DNA of 64,000 nucleotides from NCBI RefSeq assembly GCF_000497045.1, contig NW_015961949.1:124001-188000 (forward strand), written 5' to 3'. Below the pieces are notes generated by a model. That model made no database searches, was not told the origin of the DNA, and saw only the letters and a program-made list of their open reading frames with translations. Position 1 is the stretch's first letter; every line of letters begins with the position of its first letter. Below are positions 59,597 through 64,000 of this stretch, in pieces. This stretch comes from Kalmanozyma brasiliensis GHG001 (Eukaryota; Basidiomycota; Ustilaginomycetes; Ustilaginales). A program made the position numbers and the translations under genes.

Positions 59597-61140
59597 GTCG
59601 AGAGTCGGACCTGCTCGTGCATAGAACACCGTCCCGCCGAGATCAGAGGCTGGCCGCTCGTGGTTTTTGGTCCCACCATCGCTTTGCCCTGCTCAAGCTC
59701 GTCATCCTCTTTCTGGATCTGCACCTTCCTTGGCCGTGTTGGCTGGTCGTTCCTGTAGCTCGCCGACAAGCTTACCTTTCCCTCTTGTCCTCGAATGCCT
59801 CACTGCAAGCCTTTGATTGACCTGCACCTTCGCCCATGCTTGCCACGCATAGTCTGCATACTTCATCGTACAGTACCAGCCGGTCTGTCGGCCTGCGTTT
59901 ATCTGCCCAGGCGGGCTGCAGATTAAAGAGCCTTTGAGATACTCTCCTGCCGCTTGCACACAGCATGGCTTCGCAAGAGCACGAAAGGGGGTCGCGCTCC
60001 GCCAGATTCTGGATGCCGATTTATGCGCAGATACGTGCAGCTTGTCAAAATCGCGCTGAGCAACCTTTTGAGATTGTCCTTTATCGCTTTGGACCTCCTT
60101 TTCTCCCTGATCGCCACTCATGATACGGTGATTTGAGATCATAGATCGAGAGCTGAGCTGTTCAACTTTGTACTGATGAGGCATATGATGCGATAGAACC
60201 TCCTCAGCAGAAGTAAGAAGTCGACGAAGAGGGAGCTCTGGCGCGGTTTGTGGGCTCGTCGGCGAGGCGTGTATCTCCACCTCGGCAACGTCCAAAGGGT
60301 CCACCACCCAGGTTGACGGCATCGCTCGCGTCCCACCAGAGAGACCACTCGAAAAAGGCGTGCGCTTGGCAGGCGGCCCTGCTTCCAATCGACAATGCGG
60401 GAGGAAGTCCGCTCGAGCAAACAAGACGTTCTCTCGTCTGCTACAGCATCGCTCTCTATCCTTCCGTCCAGTCCTATGGCACCTGCTCCGTGCCAGCTTC
60501 TACGTTCCAGCCTGCTTCAAGCCAGAGTTGATCATCGTCACACCCATGACGGTGACTCGGAATGCTCGATGACATTTGGATCGCGGATGACCAGTTGCGG
60601 TGGGACCAGGGTCAAAAACGGCGTGCGAGGGCGAATTGATTTCGCGTCAGGGAGCGCTGGGAAAAAATATTCCGTGCCATTCCGGCTGGCTGATCCGGCT
60701 TCCCTCGAGGACGTGATTTCTCCTGCCAGCATCCCTCCCCTCCATCTTGGCATCCAGACGCACTTCTTTCCATTTGGAGATCTGGATTGACACGAGGATG
60801 TCCGGCAGATGGATCGTGACCAAATCCAGAAGCCGATAGAATGAGACCGCCGGCCATGCTTTGTGCTGCTCGTGTATCGGACGATGCAATCCGATACGGA
60901 AGTTCATCGGGCTTGTCGAGTCTCGGAAGGTTCGTGGACGCAGCCTTTGGCGTGCTCATCAAGGACCCTGCATGGGTTGGATCGTGGCCAAGCTTGTCGA
61001 GGGCCGAGTGTCTCCTCCCATGAGCACGTCGGCTTGTGAGCTCCCCCGCCTTCGAGAGAGCATGTCCAGGTGGTCCCTGATTGTTCTATGCCACCATGAT
61101 GGATCGCCAGTGGCCATCTCGGATTACGAAGAGCCATTTG
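59597..61140. other. Region of short, unassigned ORFs
   Basis: Minus-strand frames at 59702-60322 (ATG start, MPSTWVVDPLDVAEVEIH) and 60612-60959 (start near 60959, MSTPKAASTNLPRLDK) are open for 206 and 115 codons. They are protein-like in their first parts but match nothing I know. They lie on the same strand as the ORF at 61141-61578 and could be exons of one fast-evolving gene. No convincing splice sites join them. Confidence 0.3.
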
Positions 61141-61578
61141 TCATCTTTTCGTGCTGTCCGACTTGTCGTCCTTGCCACCAAAGACTCTCGTGATCAAGCT
61201 CTTCCTGACCTTTGCTTCAGTCTGCGTGGAAGCAGCGTCGTCACGAAGAGTGACCTCGCTGGAGGTGTCTTTCGACTCGAGTCTTGAGCCGCCAGCATGT
61301 TGTGCCTGCTGACTCTGCCGTCTCCATTCTCGGTCCCTTGCATCGAGATCTTTTGCGCTCACTCGCTGACTGGGATCGAGCGTGGTCACTCCGCCGGCAG
61401 GCACCAGCAACGAGCGTGGAGTGCAGGCACAGGTGCGGCCTGCTTCGACCATGATAGTAGCCACGCCTCTCTTCGGCTCGGATAGCTTGGTGCTTTGCCC
61501 TGCTAACAATAGCGATGAGGAGGCTGAATCAAAGAGACCTGCGGTGGTCTCTACATCGATGACACCGCTGATGGTCAT
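61141..61578 (-). CDS. Hypothetical small protein or terminal exon
   Basis: The frame from the ATG at 61578 encodes 145 residues with protein-like codon use. It has a mixed N-terminus (MTISGVIDVETTAGLFDSAS), a Gln/Arg/Lys-rich middle (SAKDLDARDREWRRQSQQ) and a basic, charged C-terminus ending GGKDDKSDSTKR. The frame is open upstream of this ATG for another 12 codons, to a stop, and an acceptor-like 'gttag' lies there, so an upstream exon is possible. I recognise no domain. Confidence 0.35.
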   Translation of the reverse strand: MTISGVIDVETTAGLFDSASSSLLLAGQSTKLSEPKRGVATIMVEAGRTCACTPRSLLVPAGGVTTLDPSQRVSAKDLDARDREWRRQSQQAQHAGGSRLESKDTSSEVTLRDDAASTQTEAKVRKSLITRVFGGKDDKSDSTKR

Positions 61579-62114
61579 CGTAAGCGACAAAGGAGTGGAG
61601 GCTCGACAGCTGCTCTAACAACCAGCGGAAAATCGTTCCCAAAAAGAACAAAAAGAACTGCAGCACCTAGGATTCCCGCGTGGTCCCCCACCGCAGTACT
61701 GACTAGGCGATACCTTGCTTAACTTCGCAGATCGGACGGGATGCGGTGCTTTCAAGGTTCTATGGCCGCAGATGTCAGGGCAGAAGCATAGACCAAATAT
61801 GTACCCCAATCAACGTATTGAGACTGTGAGATTGCGAACACGCACGACCCGCGCTTGCAGCTTGCTGGCCGAGCCCGCACAAGAAGACCCGCGACCAAAA
61901 GTCCAACACAGACCATCGTCCAATTCTGATCTCACCTCCAGCATCTTTCTCCGCCGTCGCTCACAATTCTTTCAGTCAACCACTCAAGCGTAAGGTCATT
62001 CTGATCGTCAAGACTCGGCGCGCCCAGATCTCCTTTCAGCGGGCTCTCACTCGGCACCACACCTACCGTCACAAGGATCGATAGGCGAGCAGAGCTCTTC
62101 CGCCCTCCGCCGCC
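61579..62114. other. Divergent intergenic region upstream of the AP-1 mu gene
   Basis: This is shared upstream DNA. No convincing ORF or RNA gene was seen; nothing else recognised. Confidence 0.5.
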
Positions 62115-63434
62115 ATGACCTCGCTCATCGCTATCGTCGATCTCAAGGGCAAGCCGCTGATCCAGCGCAGCTACCGCGATGACATCTCTGCCACTGCAGT
62201 CGAAAAGTTCCTGCCCCTCCTGCTTGACCTCGAAGAGGAAGCTGGTGGCTCGTCCGTCAGTCCATGCTTCTCCTCCGAAGGCGTCAACTACATGTTCATC
62301 CGGCACAACAACCTCTACCTCCTCGCCCTGTCGCGGCGCAACTCGAACGCAGCCGAAGTGCTCATCTTCCTCCACAAACTCGCTTCGGTGCTGGAAGAGT
62401 ACTTCAAGGAGCTCGAGGAGGAGTCGATCCGCGACAACTTTGTCATCATCTACGAGCTCTTGGATGAGATGATGGATTTCGGGTATCCGCAGACGACGGA
62501 GAGCAAGATTCTGCAGGAGTACATCACCCAAGAGTCGCACAAGCTGGAGGTTCAGGTTCGACCGCCGATGGCTGTGACCAATGCCGTATCGTGGCGAAGC
62601 GAGGGGATTCGATACCGCAAGAACGAGGTGTTTCTGGATGTGGTGGAGAGCGTCAACCTGCTGGTGAGCGCGAATGGCAATGTGGTGCGAAGCGAGATCC
62701 TGGGCGCGGTCAAGATGAAGTGTTACCTTTCGGGCATGCCGGAATTGCGGTTGGGGTTGAACGACAAGGTGATGTTCGAGTCGACGGGACGGGCGGCGAG
62801 GGGCAAAGCGATCGAGATGGAGGATGTCAAGTTCCACCAATGCGTGCGGCTGTCTCGGTTCGAGAACGATCGAACCATCAGCTTCATCCCTCCGGACGGC
62901 GAGTTCGAGCTGATGAGCTACCGCCTCAGCACGCAGGTCAAGCCGCTCATCTGGGCCGAAGCCATCGTCGAGCGCCACGAGGGCAGCAGGATAGAGTTCA
63001 TGGTCAAGGTCAAGGCGCAGTTCAAACGCAGATCCACCGCCAACAACGTCGAAATCCACATCCCCGTCCCGGACGACGCCGACACGCCCAAGTTCCGTGC
63101 CGCCACCGGCTCGGTAGTGTACGCGCCCGAAAAGTCCGCCATGGTCTGGAAGATCAAACAGCTCGGCGGCGGAAAGGAGTTTTTGATGCGCGCCCACTTC
63201 GGTTTGCCCAGCGTCAAGAGCGAGGAGGTGGTCGACCGACGCGCTCCCATCAGCATCAAGTTCGAGATTCCTTACTTTACCGTGTCGGGGATCCAGGTGA
63301 GGTACCTGAAGATTGTCGAGAAGTCGGGTTATCAGGCTCTGCCGTGGGTGAGGTACATCACGCAGCACGGAGAGTACGATCTGCGTACCCAGAGCGAGAA
63401 GCCGTCTGCTAGGCTGGCGCCGTTCTCGGCGTAG
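62115..63434 (+). CDS. APM1: AP-1 complex mu subunit
   Basis: The 439-residue product is a full-length adaptor medium chain. An N-terminal longin domain (MTSLIAIVDLKGKPLIQRSYRDDI to about residue 140) has YMFIRHNNLYLLALSRRNSN and VIIYELLDEMMDFGYPQTTES. The C-terminal MHD starts near 165 with AVSWRSEGIRYRKNEVFLDVVESVNLL. It includes ELMSYRL and the closing PWVRYITQHGEYDLRT, where the tyrosine-motif pocket lies. The DDIS near the start and the 'GYPQTTE' pattern favour AP-1 over AP-2. In smut fungi and yeast AP-1 sorts cargo with clathrin at the trans-Golgi and endosomes. A single exon with the first ATG as start. Confidence 0.93.
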   Translation: MTSLIAIVDLKGKPLIQRSYRDDISATAVEKFLPLLLDLEEEAGGSSVSPCFSSEGVNYMFIRHNNLYLLALSRRNSNAAEVLIFLHKLASVLEEYFKELEEESIRDNFVIIYELLDEMMDFGYPQTTESKILQEYITQESHKLEVQVRPPMAVTNAVSWRSEGIRYRKNEVFLDVVESVNLLVSANGNVVRSEILGAVKMKCYLSGMPELRLGLNDKVMFESTGRAARGKAIEMEDVKFHQCVRLSRFENDRTISFIPPDGEFELMSYRLSTQVKPLIWAEAIVERHEGSRIEFMVKVKAQFKRRSTANNVEIHIPVPDDADTPKFRAATGSVVYAPEKSAMVWKIKQLGGGKEFLMRAHFGLPSVKSEEVVDRRAPISIKFEIPYFTVSGIQVRYLKIVEKSGYQALPWVRYITQHGEYDLRTQSEKPSARLAPFSA

Positions 63435-63659
63435 AAACACTCGTTACACTTCGCATCATGTTCGAAAATCACATCGTCGTACTCCTTCTTCGGTTGGCAA
63501 GTGTGTGAGAGCGAGAGTCTGGCTGTTCTGAGCTGGACGAAAGAGGTGGTCGAATGTCGGGCAATTCGTCATGCAGCCACACACACATAGAACCTGACAA
63601 GCAAAGCAATGGTATACAATTCCTTCCTCAATAGGCTAACATACATCCTCTCCTCCTAC

Positions 63660-64000
63660 TCAAAGCGTTGGAGCGTTGAGATCGATGTCCTGCAGATCAC
63701 CAGCGCCCCTGAACGTCTCCAAGATGTTGGCCTGGTCGTTGAGAATATGCCTATCGGTCTGGATGCCGATCTTGGCGAGGTCTCTCCAACGCTGGAAGTC
63801 TTCTGGGTTGCGCTTGTCGCCGTGTGCCTTTTCGGCTTCCTCCCAATGACCCTTGCTGAAGTTCAACATCGTGCTAATCTTCTGCTCTCGGATATCGTAG
63901 ACGAGGGAGCAGGTGGTGCCAGTCTCCTCGAGCCAGTTGCACTGCCAGAGCTCGCCAGGGCGGATGCACTGGTAGTCTGCCGTCTGGTAGTTCAAGCGCC
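63660..64000 (-). CDS. Fungal phenolic acid decarboxylase-family protein, C-terminal fragment (runs off the right edge)
   Basis: The open frame of 113 codons plus a partial codon enters from the right edge and ends in TGA at 63660. It shows QTADYQCIRPGELWQCNWLEETGT, then CSLVYDI and FSKGHWEEAEKAHGDKRNPEDFQRW, and IGIQTDRHILNDQANILE. This is the calycin-like pattern of fungal phenolic acid decarboxylases, relatives of bacterial PadC that turn ferulic or p-coumaric acid into vinyl phenols. The N-terminal half and the active-site residues there are outside the window. The reaction is inferred from family; a related non-catalytic member is possible. Confidence 0.6.
   Translation of the reverse strand, partial: RLNYQTADYQCIRPGELWQCNWLEETGTTCSLVYDIREQKISTMLNFSKGHWEEAEKAHGDKRNPEDFQRWRDLAKIGIQTDRHILNDQANILETFRGAGDLQDIDLNAPTL

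Noticed and set aside
61932..63440. 502-codon minus-strand ORF opposite the AP-1 mu gene
   Set aside because: Antisense to a complete adaptor subunit gene; composition is His/Leu/Asp-rich without motifs.

Overview
The window is nuclear DNA from a basidiomycete fungus, most likely a smut (Ustilaginales: Ustilago, Sporisorium or Pseudozyma type). The reasons are the GC-rich, compact layout, genes on both strands, mostly single-exon CDSs, long Ser/Ala/Gln/acid-rich stretches in the proteins, and a protein set that is fungal throughout (Glc8, Pah1, Kex1, Sur7/PalI, Pmc1, the ACS-type MFS family, a fungal phenolic acid decarboxylase). No tRNA, rRNA, transposon or CRISPR-like structure was seen. 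One short assembly gap (48 N) sits in a CTC microsatellite near 59.06 kb.

Layout, left to right. 0-3.4 kb: the 5' end of a probable dynein light intermediate chain gene (-), a protein phosphatase inhibitor-2/Glc8 gene (+) and an unrecognised coiled-coil/polyQ protein (+). 3.8-13.2 kb: lipin/PAH1 (-), a nitrilase-family amidohydrolase (+) and a KEX1 carboxypeptidase (-). 13.7-18 kb: a multi-Myb protein resembling SNAPc subunit 4 (+), mitochondrial ribosomal protein uS7m (+) and a SUR7/PalI four-TM protein (-). 18.5-26.6 kb: GPI13/PIG-O (-) and the vacuolar Ca2+-ATPase PMC1 (-). 28.7-37.1 kb: a NOL11-like putative small-subunit-processome factor (-), then a 1176-residue Ser-rich protein with an N-terminal pair of histone-fold-like segments (+). 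39-46.5 kb: an MFS transporter with one intron (+), CAND1 (+) and a PCID2/Thp1-type PCI protein (-). 46.9-52 kb: a large Ser-rich membrane protein whose reading frame is broken close to its C-terminus (-). 53.6-58.5 kb: Mediator MED18 (+), the C-terminal endonuclease half of an MLH3 (-) and linker histone H1 with three introns (-). 59-62 kb: a poorly explained stretch of short ORFs. 62.1 kb to the end: the AP-1 mu subunit (+) and the 3' part of a phenolic acid decarboxylase (-).

Most genes are housekeeping functions placed independently and there is no operon-like logic. Recurring themes are lipid/membrane biology (PAH1, GPI13, SUR7, PMC1, AP-1 mu, KEX1) and nuclear functions (Myb, MED18, MLH3, H1, PCI protein). 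Several neighbours converge with fewer than 90 bases between stop codons.

I did not find a clearly new multi-gene system. The items most worth a second look are the SOS-like tandem histone-fold protein, the frame break or possible alternative intron near 47.4 kb, the MLH3 gene without an ATPase half, the long ORF overlapping the PAH1 start, and the unexplained ORF cluster at 59.1-61.6 kb. Homology calls come from recognising motifs by eye; no database search was run.
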